Source: Verrucomicrobiota bacterium
Lineage (GTDB): Bacteria > Verrucomicrobiota > Kiritimatiellia > B70-G9
Direction: 5' to 3'
NCBI GenBank assembly: GCA_003641465.1
Contig: QNAJ01000034.1
Span: 1 to 10,659, forward strand
Length of the DNA stretch: 10,659 nt
How positions within the stretch are numbered: the first letter of the stretch is position 1; every line of letters begins with the position of its first letter. Position numbers and translations under genes: made by a program. The notes below the pieces were generated by a model. That model ran no database searches, was not told the origin of the DNA, and was given only the letters and a program-made list of their open reading frames with translations. Shown one piece after another: positions 1-7,217 of the stretch.

Positions 1-21
1 CCGGTTTGGTGGCTTTCCGGT

Positions 22-1227
22 TCATGTCTTGGCCCTCCGAGCTTTCGACCTGGCCCGCTCCCGCCGATGCGCCTCCAGAAGACGCACCCGCCGATCCTCC
101 CGCGGGAAGAAAAGCGTGATGCTGGTTCCGCCGCCCGGCCGACTCTGTACCTCGATTTCACCCCCGTGGTCGCGGACCACCCGCTGCACTATCAACATCC
201 CCAGTCCGGAACCGTCGGCCTTGCTGGAAGCAAACGGCTCGAACAGCCGTCCCATCTGTTCCGGGGAAATGCCGCTGCCCGTATCGCGGAACGCCACCGC
301 CACGAAGCGATCGGTACTGTCCAAGGAAATCTGCAGCAATCCTCCTCCCTCCATTGCCTGAGCCGCGTTGCGCACAATATTGTAAAAGGCCTGACGCACC
401 TGCTCCGGATCAACCAAGGCCGCCGGCAGCTCATCCGGAGCCTCGATTTCCACCAGCACGTCCCGGTTCTCCAGTTCAACCCGCATGAAGGCGATGACCT
501 CCTCCACCAGCTTGCGCAGATCTGTCGGCTTCGGTTCCAGTGGAGCCGGCCGGAGAGCGCGCAGGAACTGATGAATGATCCGGTCCAGGCGTCCCACTTC
601 CTGACGTGCCACACCCAGCAGTTCCAGCAGGTACTTCTTCCTTTCATGGTCCAGCTTCTGAAGCTCCCGCTGCAGCAGTTGCAGATGGATGTTCAGCGAA
701 TTCAGCGGATTGCCGATCTCATGCGCCACGCTGCCCGCCAGAATAGTAATCGCCTTCAGGCGCTCAGACTCTATCATCCGGCTCTGCTCTTCACGCTGCT
801 GCTCCACATCGCGCGCTATCACCACCGCGCCGCTCTCCCGGTCACTGACCAGCGAAAGGGGCACCACATAAATATCCAGCAAGCGGTGCTCCGGATAGTT
901 CACCTCAATGCGACGGGTCAGCACTGCTGACCACTCCGGGCCGCCACTGTGATCCATCAACGCCTTCCACTCGATTCCCGGAAGGAACTCCGCCAGTTCC
1001 CTTCCCAGCACCTCGCCGGAACGGACCCCCAGCATCCGCTGCGCAGCCCGGTTCGCGTATTCAATCCGCGCATCTCCGTCCACTGCAATTACGCCCTCCT
1101 GAATCGCTTCCAGCAGAGACTCCAGCAACCCACGCTCGCGGGCCAGCCGCATCAGGTGCGTCTGCACGCTGTCCGGATCCAACCGGTCCAGCCGCTCGAT
1201 CAATTTGTCCCAGAAACCTTTTTTCAT
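22..1227 (-). CDS. Soluble PAS-domain sensor histidine kinase (NtrB-like layout)
   Basis: Sensor kinase that should autophosphorylate on a histidine and pass the phosphate to a response regulator; signal and partner unknown. Numbering from the ATG at 1227 (401 aa): a PAS domain at about 35-145 (GVIAVDGDARIEYAN near its start), the H-box AGSVAHEIGNPLNSL with phosphoacceptor His169, the N-box NIVRNAAQAM (Asn287), the G1 box DTGSGI (Asp315) and the G2 box GSGLGM (339-344). No membrane segment is visible, so it is probably cytoplasmic. An Arg-rich tail of about 25 residues follows the ATPase domain. An in-frame GTG at 1257 would add 10 residues, but neither start has a clear ribosome site. I chose the ATG because a possible promoter (1260-1288) would put the transcript start close to that GTG. 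The gene lies 65 bases after pdxB. No response regulator is seen; one could begin beyond the left edge. Confidence 0.9.
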   Translation of the reverse strand: MKKGFWDKLIERLDRLDPDSVQTHLMRLARERGLLESLLEAIQEGVIAVDGDARIEYANRAAQRMLGVRSGEVLGRELAEFLPGIEWKALMDHSGGPEWSAVLTRRIEVNYPEHRLLDIYVVPLSLVSDRESGAVVIARDVEQQREEQSRMIESERLKAITILAGSVAHEIGNPLNSLNIHLQLLQRELQKLDHERKKYLLELLGVARQEVGRLDRIIHQFLRALRPAPLEPKPTDLRKLVEEVIAFMRVELENRDVLVEIEAPDELPAALVDPEQVRQAFYNIVRNAAQAMEGGGLLQISLDSTDRFVAVAFRDTGSGISPEQMGRLFEPFASSKADGSGLGMLIVQRVVRDHGGEIEVQSRPGGGTSITLFFPREDRRVRLLEAHRRERARSKARRAKT

Positions 1228-1259
1228 TCCGAGCACTCGCGCGACAAATTGTCTCACCT

Positions 1260-1288
1260 AATGTATGATGCAGTCACTCAAGTTGCAA
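1260..1288 (-). promoter_or_regulatory. Possible promoter for the PAS histidine kinase
   Basis: On the minus strand, TTGCAA (1283-1288) and TACATT (1260-1265) are 17 bases apart, each matching the sigma-70 consensus at 4 of 6 positions. The -35 sits in the perfect palindrome AGTTGCAACT (1281-1290), just after the pdxB stop. The kinase may therefore have its own promoter as well as read-through from pdxB. Pattern match only. Confidence 0.3.
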
Positions 1289-1292
1289 CTGC

Positions 1293-2501
1293 TCATCCGC
1301 AACTGACACGTAGGCAACCGGACCACGGATTCACCTCAAAACCCGCGGCCTGCAGCCAAGCTACCGCCTCTCCGGACAGATTCCGCCCCTCCACCACGTA
1401 GGCCGAAAATTCGCGCCGCGGCTGACTCCAGATCCGGCGCCAGGTATCGTATTGCCGCAGGAAACTGTCGTCGGCTTTCAGGGGAGCCTCGCCCGCCATC
1501 TTCATGAACGGTCGCGATATGGCATGCAGATCCAGGACGCGCGCTGTGACCTGTCTAGCGGCCTCCATACCGCTCAGGCCGCGCCCGTCAATCACAATGG
1601 GATCGGGAGCTTCCAACTGCGGCGGGCGCCAGCGCGGCTCCACGCCCAGAAACCGACACAGCCGCCGGTAAATTCGCAATGTTCCGGCATACATGCCTTC
1701 CAGAGTGCGACCCGCCAGGTGAGGTGAAGCAAGGCATATCGGCGGCAGGACTATCTCCGATCCGGGACAAAAAAGTATCCGGTTTTCCCACCACCAGACG
1801 TCCATCACGAACTCCACCGAGCGGTTTCGGCGTCCCAGCTCGGGGTCAACGATCCAGCCGCGTGAAGTATTGATGATCAGCCGGCACCGCGGCGCATTGC
1901 GCAGGAAAGAATCGTTCACCATGCGCAGGGTGGCATCCCGGCCGCGCAGGGTGAGTGGTACATGCAGGGTAACCACATCGGCCCTCCGCAGGGCCTCCGC
2001 GAGCGTGACCAAGCCTTTCTCCCCCCGCCGGGCGCGAGGCGGATCGTTCGCCAGGACGCGGATGCGCATCCTCGCGAGACGCCGCATCACCGCCCGGCCC
2101 GTGTGCCCCCTCCCGATCACCGCCACCGTCGGGCGCACTCTCCGCCCGCGCATCATTCCGGAAGCAACTCCGCTCTGCAGGTATGCCGCCACCACATAGT
2201 CCGCCACCGCCTCACGATTACAGCCCCGCGCCGCCGTCCAGCGGATGCCGCGGCGGCGAAGGTAGCCGATAGCCAAGTGATCGAAGCCCGCAGTCGCGGT
2301 CCCCACGAACCTCACACGGCTTCCGGCGAGGAGTTTCTCGTCCACCCGCACGGTCGAGCGGACAACCAGCGCGTCGGCATCGCGAACGGCCTCCGCGGTG
2401 AGTTGATCAGGGCGAAGGACCTCAAGCTCTCCCAGCGATGCAAACGCCGCCTCCGCACCCAACACATCGGAAGAACAGACTATCTTGATCCGCCGTGGCA
2501 T
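1293..2501 (-). CDS. pdxB: Erythronate-4-phosphate dehydrogenase PdxB
   Basis: Oxidises 4-phospho-D-erythronate to 2-oxo-3-hydroxy-4-phosphobutanoate, the second step of the DXP-dependent pyridoxal phosphate pathway; cytoplasmic. The 402-residue protein has the D-2-hydroxyacid dehydrogenase fold: a substrate-domain block VGTATAGFDHL (66-76), the nucleotide-binding loop GRGHTG (130-135), and the catalytic triad Arg214 (NTSRGWIVD), Glu239 (DVWWWEN) and His261 (SPHLAGRTLEG). The block DPPRARRGEKG (153-163) and a C-terminal region of about 105 residues ending in RREFSAYVVEG and AAGFEV resemble the PdxB dimerisation domain, which favours PdxB over SerA (no ACT domain) or a generic dehydrogenase. 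E. coli PdxB is about 378 aa. The ATG start follows GGGGGA. A promoter is visible upstream, and the histidine kinase follows on the same strand. No other B6 gene is in the window. Confidence 0.9.
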   Translation of the reverse strand: MPRRIKIVCSSDVLGAEAAFASLGELEVLRPDQLTAEAVRDADALVVRSTVRVDEKLLAGSRVRFVGTATAGFDHLAIGYLRRRGIRWTAARGCNREAVADYVVAAYLQSGVASGMMRGRRVRPTVAVIGRGHTGRAVMRRLARMRIRVLANDPPRARRGEKGLVTLAEALRRADVVTLHVPLTLRGRDATLRMVNDSFLRNAPRCRLIINTSRGWIVDPELGRRNRSVEFVMDVWWWENRILFCPGSEIVLPPICLASPHLAGRTLEGMYAGTLRIYRRLCRFLGVEPRWRPPQLEAPDPIVIDGRGLSGMEAARQVTARVLDLHAISRPFMKMAGEAPLKADDSFLRQYDTWRRIWSQPRREFSAYVVEGRNLSGEAVAWLQAAGFEVNPWSGCLRVSCG

Positions 2502-2545
2502 GATTCCCCCGTCTGCCAGAGTACCACCAGCGTCACTTCATCGCG

Positions 2546-2575
2546 ATTATCCTCCCGCTTCGCCGTCGAGTTCAA
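2546..2575 (-). promoter_or_regulatory. Probable pdxB promoter
   Basis: Minus-strand TTGAAC (2570-2575) and GATAAT (2546-2551) are separated by 18 bases; the -10 matches 5 of 6 consensus positions. A transcript starting near 2539 would have a leader of about 38 bases before the pdxB ATG. It lies back-to-back with the candidate lpxL promoter. Confidence 0.5.
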
Positions 2576-2580
2576 TTCTC

Positions 2581-2609
2581 TTGTCCCGACCCTGCCCGAC
2601 CAGCACAAT
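2581..2609 (+). promoter_or_regulatory. Possible promoter of the lipid A acyltransferase gene
   Basis: Plus-strand TTGTCC (2581-2586) and CACAAT (2604-2609) are 17 bases apart, each 4 of 6 to consensus. The predicted transcript start near 2616 gives a leader of about 50 bases before the GTG at 2665. Its -35 is only 5 bases from the -35 of the divergent pdxB promoter. Confidence 0.35.
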
Positions 2610-2664
2610 AGCCATGCATTGAGTTGCGGCAGTCGCGCACCTTTTTGAGCGAAGGCTTCCACCA

Positions 2665-3561
2665 GTGGGCGCAAAATCAATAAGACATGTAATGGAATAC
2701 GCCGCCGTAAGGGTGACGATGGCTGTCTTTTCTGTTCTGCCGCACCCGGTCGCTCTGTATGTGGCCTCCGGTCTGGCTTCCGTCACCCGTCCTCTGGCGC
2801 AACGGATCATCCGCGAGGCGCTTCGGCGTGTCGGCGAGGTATTTCCGGACATGACGCCCGAGACGCGGCAAATGGTGGTAGCCCGGGCGTGGAAAAACCT
2901 GTTTCTCAATGCGGCCGAGACGGCATCGGCGGCAACTTTCTCGGAAGCGCAGCTCAGAAAGCGCGTGGACATGACCGGTCTGGCGAAATTACGAGGTCTG
3001 ATGAAGGACCATGAGGGCCTTATCGTCGCGGTTCCTCATCTGGGCAACTGGGAGCTGGCCGGCCTGGGACTCAGTATTCTGCAATTCCCGGTGATCACGA
3101 TCTTCCGGGCGCAGAAAAACCGCCTCGTGGACCGCTATCTGGAGCGGCTGCGCTCCCGCCGAGGTCTGATCTGCGTGGACCGGGATGACCCGTATGTTCT
3201 GAGAAAAGTCGTCCGCCATCTCCGGCGGGGAGGGGTGCTGGCCATTCTTCCCGATGTTCGGGCCCGAACCGATGCGGTAGCGGTACCCTTTCTGGGCGCC
3301 GAAAGTATGGTCCCGCGCGGAATGGGCATGATCGCCTGTCTCAGTGGCAAACCGATCCTCCCTGCCTTTGCGCTTCGTGCAGGTACGGACCGCCATGCGT
3401 GGCACACGCTTGAGCCGGTCTGGCCGGAAAAGGGCGATCGGGATTCGGCCATCGTGTCGGTTACGCGGTCAGTGTTCGCGCAACTGGATGCCGTAGTGCG
3501 GCGCTATCCTGACCAGTATTTCTGGTTCAACCGGCGCTGGATCCACGATCCCCTGAATTAG
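2665..3561 (+). CDS. lpxL: LpxL/HtrB-family lipid A (Kdo2-lipid IVA) acyltransferase
   Basis: Member of the late lipid A acyltransferase family, which moves a fatty acyl chain from acyl-ACP onto the lipid A precursor at the inner face of the inner membrane. The 298-residue length is typical. Visible: an N-terminal hydrophobic stretch (about 14-40) that could anchor it, the catalytic HX4E motif HLGNWE (His125, Glu130), a conserved block LPDVRARTDAVAVPFLG (195-211) and the family C-terminus YFWFNRRWIHDP (285-296). The GTG at 2665 is preceded 9 bases earlier by GAAGG (2651-2655); an ATG at 2692 has no such site, so the GTG is preferred. The gene is alone on the plus strand, divergent from pdxB and convergent with tsf. 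Which acyl position it modifies (LpxL versus LpxM type) cannot be told from the sequence. Confidence 0.88.
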   Translation: MGAKSIRHVMEYAAVRVTMAVFSVLPHPVALYVASGLASVTRPLAQRIIREALRRVGEVFPDMTPETRQMVVARAWKNLFLNAAETASAATFSEAQLRKRVDMTGLAKLRGLMKDHEGLIVAVPHLGNWELAGLGLSILQFPVITIFRAQKNRLVDRYLERLRSRRGLICVDRDDPYVLRKVVRHLRRGGVLAILPDVRARTDAVAVPFLGAESMVPRGMGMIACLSGKPILPAFALRAGTDRHAWHTLEPVWPEKGDRDSAIVSVTRSVFAQLDAVVRRYPDQYFWFNRRWIHDPLN

Positions 3562-3580
3562 ATCGCCCGCAGCTGCTCTT

Positions 3581-4417
3581 TCAGACGCCCACCTGGAAGC
3601 GGGTAAAGCGGCGCACAACCAGATTATCTCCGAGCTGGCGGGCCTGCGCGGCCAGCCAATCCTGAAGGCTTACCGCCGGGTCACGCACGTACGCCTGTTC
3701 AAGAAGACAGACCTGGGAATAGAATTTTTCCAGTTTTCCGGAAACTATTTTCTCCACAATGTGAGGCGGCTTGTTCCCGGCCTGTTGCGCATAAAGCGCC
3801 TTCTCTTTCTCCAGCACTTCAGAGGGAACCTCCTCACGCCGCAGATACGGCGGGTTGCCGGCAGCGATCTGGAGAGTGATATCCTTCACCACCGCCCGAA
3901 ATGCTTCGCTGTCCGCCGTTTCAGACCGGTTGCAGCCCACCTCCACCAAGACCCCGATTTTTCCCCCCAAGTGGATATAGCTGGCTATCAACCCGGTGTC
4001 CTGCAGCGCATAGCGCACGTGCCTCCGGAAAACTATGTTTTCCCCGATCTCGGCAATCTTGGAAACCACCAGCTCACGTGCCCGTTCTTCCCACCCTTGG
4101 CCGGACTCCATTACCATTCTCAGAAGCTCATCTACCAGTTCCCGGAAACTCTCGTTTCGGGCTACGAAATCGGTTTCACAGTTTACTTCAACCATCACGC
4201 CGATCCGGCCGTCCTCACTTATCCGGGCGCCCACAAGGCCCTCATGTGCCGTGCGCGAAGCTTTACGGTCCGCGATAGCCGCGCCGCGCTGGCGCAGAAT
4301 CATGATTGCCTTCTCCTTGTCGCCGCCCGCTTCCTCCAGCGCCTTCTTGCAGTCCATCATGCCCGCGCCGGTTTCCTGGCGCAGCTCTTTGACCAAGGCT
4401 GCCGTAATCTCAACCAT
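3581..4417 (-). CDS. tsf: Translation elongation factor Ts
   Basis: Guanine-nucleotide exchange factor that recycles EF-Tu-GDP to EF-Tu-GTP in the cytoplasm. The 278 residues are near the usual length (E. coli 283). The N-terminal UBA-like domain begins ITAALVKELRQETGAGMMDC and runs to about residue 55. The exchange motif TDFVARN (82-88) is intact. The later core has the EF-Ts block IAAGNPPYLRREEVPSEVL (184-202), and the C-terminal module contains the KFYSQVCLLEQ block. The ATG overlaps the rpsB stop by 8 bases and has a strong AAGGAGT ribosome site inside the end of rpsB, so translation is probably coupled. The next gene converges from the other strand, so the rpsB operon ends here. pyrH and frr, often next in other bacteria, are absent. 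No hairpin-plus-U-tract terminator is visible in the 19-base gap. Confidence 0.98.
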   Translation of the reverse strand: MVEITAALVKELRQETGAGMMDCKKALEEAGGDKEKAIMILRQRGAAIADRKASRTAHEGLVGARISEDGRIGVMVEVNCETDFVARNESFRELVDELLRMVMESGQGWEERARELVVSKIAEIGENIVFRRHVRYALQDTGLIASYIHLGGKIGVLVEVGCNRSETADSEAFRAVVKDITLQIAAGNPPYLRREEVPSEVLEKEKALYAQQAGNKPPHIVEKIVSGKLEKFYSQVCLLEQAYVRDPAVSLQDWLAAQARQLGDNLVVRRFTRFQVGV

Positions 4418-5363
4418 TTTCCGACTCCTTCACAACTCCACGGTTCCCTGCACCTTCCGCAGCTCCTGCTGCTTCAGAATCCTCTTCAGCCGCGGCACTT
4501 TCACCGCCCGGAGAGGTGCCTTGTCTAGCCTTCTTCACTTTCTCCAGTACGGCGGCCCGGGCTTTCTTCTCGGCTTCCTCGCGTTGCCGCCGGATCTCCT
4601 CGGCGCGCCGTTCCCTTTCCTTCTCCTCAGCCGCCCGCGCGGCCTCGCGGCGCTCGTGTTCCTTCAAGGCCGACTCGATCGCCGAGGCAAGTACATTGAC
4701 CACCAGTCGAATGGAACGGATCGCGTCATCATTTCCGGGAATCGGATAATCCACCATATCGGGATCGGAGTTGGTATCAACGATCGCCACCACCGGTATT
4801 CCCAGCCTGCGGGCTTCAGCAACCGCGATAGCTTCCCGGTTGGTATCCACCACAAAAACCGCACCGGGAAGCTGCTCCATGTCCGCGATGCCCTCCAGAT
4901 TCCGGCGAAGTTTCTCCAGCTGGCGGCGCAAGCGGGAAACTTCTTTTTTTGACAAACGACTGAAAGTTCCGTCCTTCTCCATCGCCTCCAGGTTGCGCAT
5001 TCGGGAAACACTGCTCCGGATCGTCTGGTGGTTGGTCAGAGTTCCGCCCAGCCAACGGAACGTCACGTAGGGCTGGCCCAACCGCTCGGCCACTTCCCGG
5101 ATTATATCGCGGGCCTGCTTCTTGGTTCCCACCATGAGGATTTTCTTCCCGGAGGCAACCACCTCGTATACAAACCGCCTGGCTTCCTCCAAGCAGGCGA
5201 GAGTCTTGGCCAGATCGATGATATAGATGCCCTTGCGCTCATCGTAGATGAAGCGCTTCATCTTGGGATTCCAGCGCTTGGCCTGATGGCCGAAGTGGAG
5301 ACCCGCTTCCAGCAGGTCTTCAATCTTGACATTGAAGTTCGAGTCGACCGCCGTCTCACTCAC
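4410..5363 (-). CDS. rpsB: 30S ribosomal protein S2 with a long charged C-terminal extension
   Basis: Component of the small ribosomal subunit. Residues 1-233 align in style with the whole of E. coli S2 (241 aa): GLHFGHQAKRWNPKMKRFIY (21-40), ILMVGTKKQAR (75-85), RWLGGTLTNHQTIR (103-116) and PVVAIVDTNSDP (190-201). From about 235 to 317 there is an unusual tail: a stretch of alternating Arg/Glu/Lys likely to form a long charged helix or coiled coil (236-280), then a low-complexity Ala/Glu/Gly segment. The start is GTG at 5363, supported by GGAGGA (5371-5376) 8 bases upstream. It is first in the rpsB-tsf operon, behind its own promoter and a structured leader. In several bacteria S2 represses its own mRNA; the leader makes that plausible here but does not prove it. 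Confidence 0.98.
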   Translation of the reverse strand: MSETAVDSNFNVKIEDLLEAGLHFGHQAKRWNPKMKRFIYDERKGIYIIDLAKTLACLEEARRFVYEVVASGKKILMVGTKKQARDIIREVAERLGQPYVTFRWLGGTLTNHQTIRSSVSRMRNLEAMEKDGTFSRLSKKEVSRLRRQLEKLRRNLEGIADMEQLPGAVFVVDTNREAIAVAEARRLGIPVVAIVDTNSDPDMVDYPIPGNDDAIRSIRLVVNVLASAIESALKEHERREAARAAEEKERERRAEEIRRQREEAEKKARAAVLEKVKKARQGTSPGGESAAAEEDSEAAGAAEGAGNRGVVKESENG

Positions 5364-5376
5364 TTATGCGTCCTCC

Positions 5377-5500
5377 TTTTTCTCCCCGCGCCACCACGGG
5401 GAAATCCGCTTTGACCGCGGCGGGACGAGCCGCGGTGCTCGCTTCCGCACCCGGTAGGTTCGTCTGCTGAGTGCCCCGGGGCTCCCCGGCACTCAACAGG
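5377..5500 (-). promoter_or_regulatory. Structured 5' leader of rpsB-tsf with three stem-loops
   Basis: Between the promoter and the rpsB ribosome site, the minus-strand transcript can form three successive hairpins. SL1: arms at 5488-5495 and 5468-5475 (TGAGTGCC/GGCACTCA, 8 bp). SL2: arms at 5429-5436 and 5414-5421 (ACCGCGGC/GCCGCGGT, 8 bp, 7-base loop). SL3: arms at 5397-5404 and 5381-5388 (TTTCCCCG/CGGGGAGA, 8 pairs including one G-U, 8-base loop), ending 4 bases before GGAGGA. None is followed by a U-tract, so they do not look like terminators. Ribosomal operon leaders often bind the encoded protein; autoregulation by S2 is inferred. Confidence 0.5.
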
Positions 5501-5506
5501 GCGGGC

Positions 5507-5535
5507 AATATACGGTCGAAGACCCTGCCGCGCAA
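5507..5535 (-). promoter_or_regulatory. rpsB-tsf promoter
   Basis: Minus-strand TTGCGC (5530-5535) and TATATT (5507-5512) are separated by exactly 17 bases. The -35 begins 8 bases after the stop codon of the upstream hybrid kinase. A start near 5500 gives a leader of about 135 bases that begins just before the first leader stem-loop. Confidence 0.6.
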
Positions 5536-5543
5536 GGGGAAAA

Positions 5544-7076
5544 TCATCCGCGGCCCAGAAGCTCAGCCAGACTGCGTCCCAGGCGGGAACAGGCGTACGG
5601 CTTGCTGATGAAAGGAACACCTTCGGCATGAAATATGCGCCGCGCTGTATCCGGCGGAAATCCAGATACCGCCAGCACCTTCACGTCCGGCTTAATCCGG
5701 CGCAGCTCCTTGTAAACCTCTTCACCATTCATGAACGGCATGACCACGTCTACCACCACTGCCGCCACCTCGTCGGCTATGCGCCGGAACTGGGTCAAAG
5801 CATCCTCCCCGCCGCCTGCCACTATCACTCGATAGCCCCATCTTTCCAGGCACTTCTGCATCACCCTCAGCGCCAGTGCGTCATCATCAACCGCAAGGAT
5901 CAAAGCCCCCTTTCCCGGGGGAACCCGCCCCGCCTCCTCCACCGCCGCGGACACCGCACCTGCCACTGCGGGAACATAGAGGCGGAAGCAGCTGCCTTTT
6001 CCGGGCTCCGAATAAACCTTGACCCAGCCGCCGAGCTCTTCTATCCCGTGCTTCACGGCCGACAGTCCCAGGCCCGTTCCTCCCCGCTTGGTTGTGAAAA
6101 AAGGATCAAAAATTCGCTTGAGGATATCCGGCGGCATGCCGACCCCGGTATCCGTAACCGAAAGCACGACATACCTGCCTGCAGCGCGGGCACCCATATC
6201 ACGTACCTCGTCCTCGCCCACCTCCACCAGATCCGCCTCAATGGAAAGCGTGCCCCCATCCGGCATCGCGTCCCGCGCATTGAGGCATAGATTCAACAAG
6301 GCCCGATAAAGGACATTCCGGTCGCCCATCACGGGCACGATATCCAGATTCTCCGGTTTCAGAAGCGCCACATTGCGCGGCAGTACCTTGCGCATCACTG
6401 CGGCCACATCGTCGATCAACTGCTGCACTGCCACCGGCTCGCTGCGCGCGCCTGACCGCCGCGTCAAGGAAAGCAGCCGCGCCGTCAGTTCATTCGCCTG
6501 ACTCACACCGTCCCGGATGCCCCGGACCACTTCCGGCATTTCCTTTCCCAGGGGAGTCTCTTCAATCATCGCCGCGTACGCCAGGATCACCGTCAGCAGG
6601 TTGCGGAATTCGTGGGCCACCGCCAGCGAGACGTTCTCAAGCAGTTCCATCTGTTGAGATTGGAGAAGCTGTCTCTCAAGGATACGCTCGCGGGTAACGT
6701 CGCGCGCGATTATCAAATGAACCCGGCGGCCGTCCTCCGCTTCCAGCCCAAGGCACTTCAGATGCAGGAGGACCGCGTGGCCGTCTGCCGTCACCGCACT
6801 GGCCTCCCCCTCCCATGAACCCGCCCTGCCGCGTCCCTTGAGTACCCAAGACAGGGGGCGCCCCATACCGATCTGAATCCGCCGGTCCAGCTCCTCCAAA
6901 TCAACTTCCCCTGCGGCATCTTCCACTTCCAGCATCCGACGCATTGCCCGGTCCATGTAGATGACGCGTCCCGCCGCGGAGATAATCATCACACCTTCGC
7001 TGATGTACTCCAGCGCCTTGCGTTCCAGATCGGCAAAGTCCCGAGACCCGCCGCGCTTCTCGGCCCCCTTCGCCAC
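5544..7076 (-). CDS. Hybrid histidine kinase: PAS, HisKA, HATPase, C-terminal receiver
   Basis: Hybrid sensor kinase with its receiver fused at the C-terminus, so phosphate can pass within the protein and perhaps on to an unlinked phosphotransfer protein. Numbering from the GTG at 7076 (510 aa): PAS about 16-126; H-box SLAVAHEFRNLLTVIL with His155; N-box NLCLNARDAM (Asn266); G1 DTGVGM (Asp309); G2 GTGLGL (333-338). The receiver (about 390-508) has the acidic pair Asp397/398, phosphoacceptor Asp443 (VVVDVVMP), Ser471 and Lys492. No membrane segment or output domain is seen, so it is probably cytoplasmic. The GTG at 7076 is preceded by AGGAGGTGATC, 11 bases complementary to the usual 16S rRNA 3' end. 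A GTG at 7121 would add 15 residues but has no properly spaced ribosome site. It lies between proS and rpsB on the same strand. Stimulus and target are unknown. Confidence 0.92.
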   Translation of the reverse strand: MAKGAEKRGGSRDFADLERKALEYISEGVMIISAAGRVIYMDRAMRRMLEVEDAAGEVDLEELDRRIQIGMGRPLSWVLKGRGRAGSWEGEASAVTADGHAVLLHLKCLGLEAEDGRRVHLIIARDVTRERILERQLLQSQQMELLENVSLAVAHEFRNLLTVILAYAAMIEETPLGKEMPEVVRGIRDGVSQANELTARLLSLTRRSGARSEPVAVQQLIDDVAAVMRKVLPRNVALLKPENLDIVPVMGDRNVLYRALLNLCLNARDAMPDGGTLSIEADLVEVGEDEVRDMGARAAGRYVVLSVTDTGVGMPPDILKRIFDPFFTTKRGGTGLGLSAVKHGIEELGGWVKVYSEPGKGSCFRLYVPAVAGAVSAAVEEAGRVPPGKGALILAVDDDALALRVMQKCLERWGYRVIVAGGGEDALTQFRRIADEVAAVVVDVVMPFMNGEEVYKELRRIKPDVKVLAVSGFPPDTARRIFHAEGVPFISKPYACSRLGRSLAELLGRG

Positions 7077-7097
7077 GATCACCTCCTCAGCTGATTT

Positions 7098-7114
7098 ATC
7101 CGCAAGCTGCGGAT
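7098..7114 (-). promoter_or_regulatory. Stem-loop just upstream of the hybrid kinase ribosome site
   Basis: The minus strand reads ATCCGCA, a 3-base spacer, then TGCGGAT: a perfect 7-bp inverted repeat ending about 10 bases before AGGAGG. If translation starts at 7076 this lies in the 5' untranslated region, where it could affect ribosome access or mRNA stability. The role is inferred. Confidence 0.35.
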
Positions 7115-7217
7115 GAGCCACCCCTTATTCACGCCGCCCCGTGAGTCAGGGAGTCGGCGCCCACATCCTCACGCAAAGATCGTTGCAGCCTGGCCACAAC
7201 AAATCCCGCCCCTTTCA

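Noticed and set aside
67..930. Long plus-strand open frame opposite the first histidine kinase
   Set aside because: It mirrors a clear kinase on the other strand, shows no protein family signature and is rich in His/Gln/Leu as expected of an antisense reading of high-GC coding DNA.
1291..1301. Shared 11-base GCTCATCCGCA at 1291 and, inverted, near 7108-7118
   Set aside because: Too short to call a repeat in 10 kb of high-GC sequence; one copy is in the end of pdxB and the other in a kinase leader stem-loop, with no flanking similarity.
2480..2680. Short minus-strand open frame spanning the pdxB-lpxL gap
   Set aside because: It needs a TTG start, overlaps both neighbouring gene starts and the candidate promoters, and its translation resembles nothing I know.
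3562..3580. Bidirectional terminator between convergent lpxL and tsf
   Set aside because: The 19-base gap has only a short GCAGCTGC palindrome and no U-tract in either direction.
3761..4952. Long plus-strand open frames opposite tsf and rpsB
   Set aside because: They lie antisense to two of the most certain genes in the window and have low-complexity Ser/Arg/Pro/Phe composition; shadows of high-GC coding sequence.
5468..5495. First rpsB leader hairpin as a terminator of the upstream kinase
   Set aside because: The stem is strong, but no U-tract follows and it lies downstream of the rpsB promoter, so a leader role fits better.
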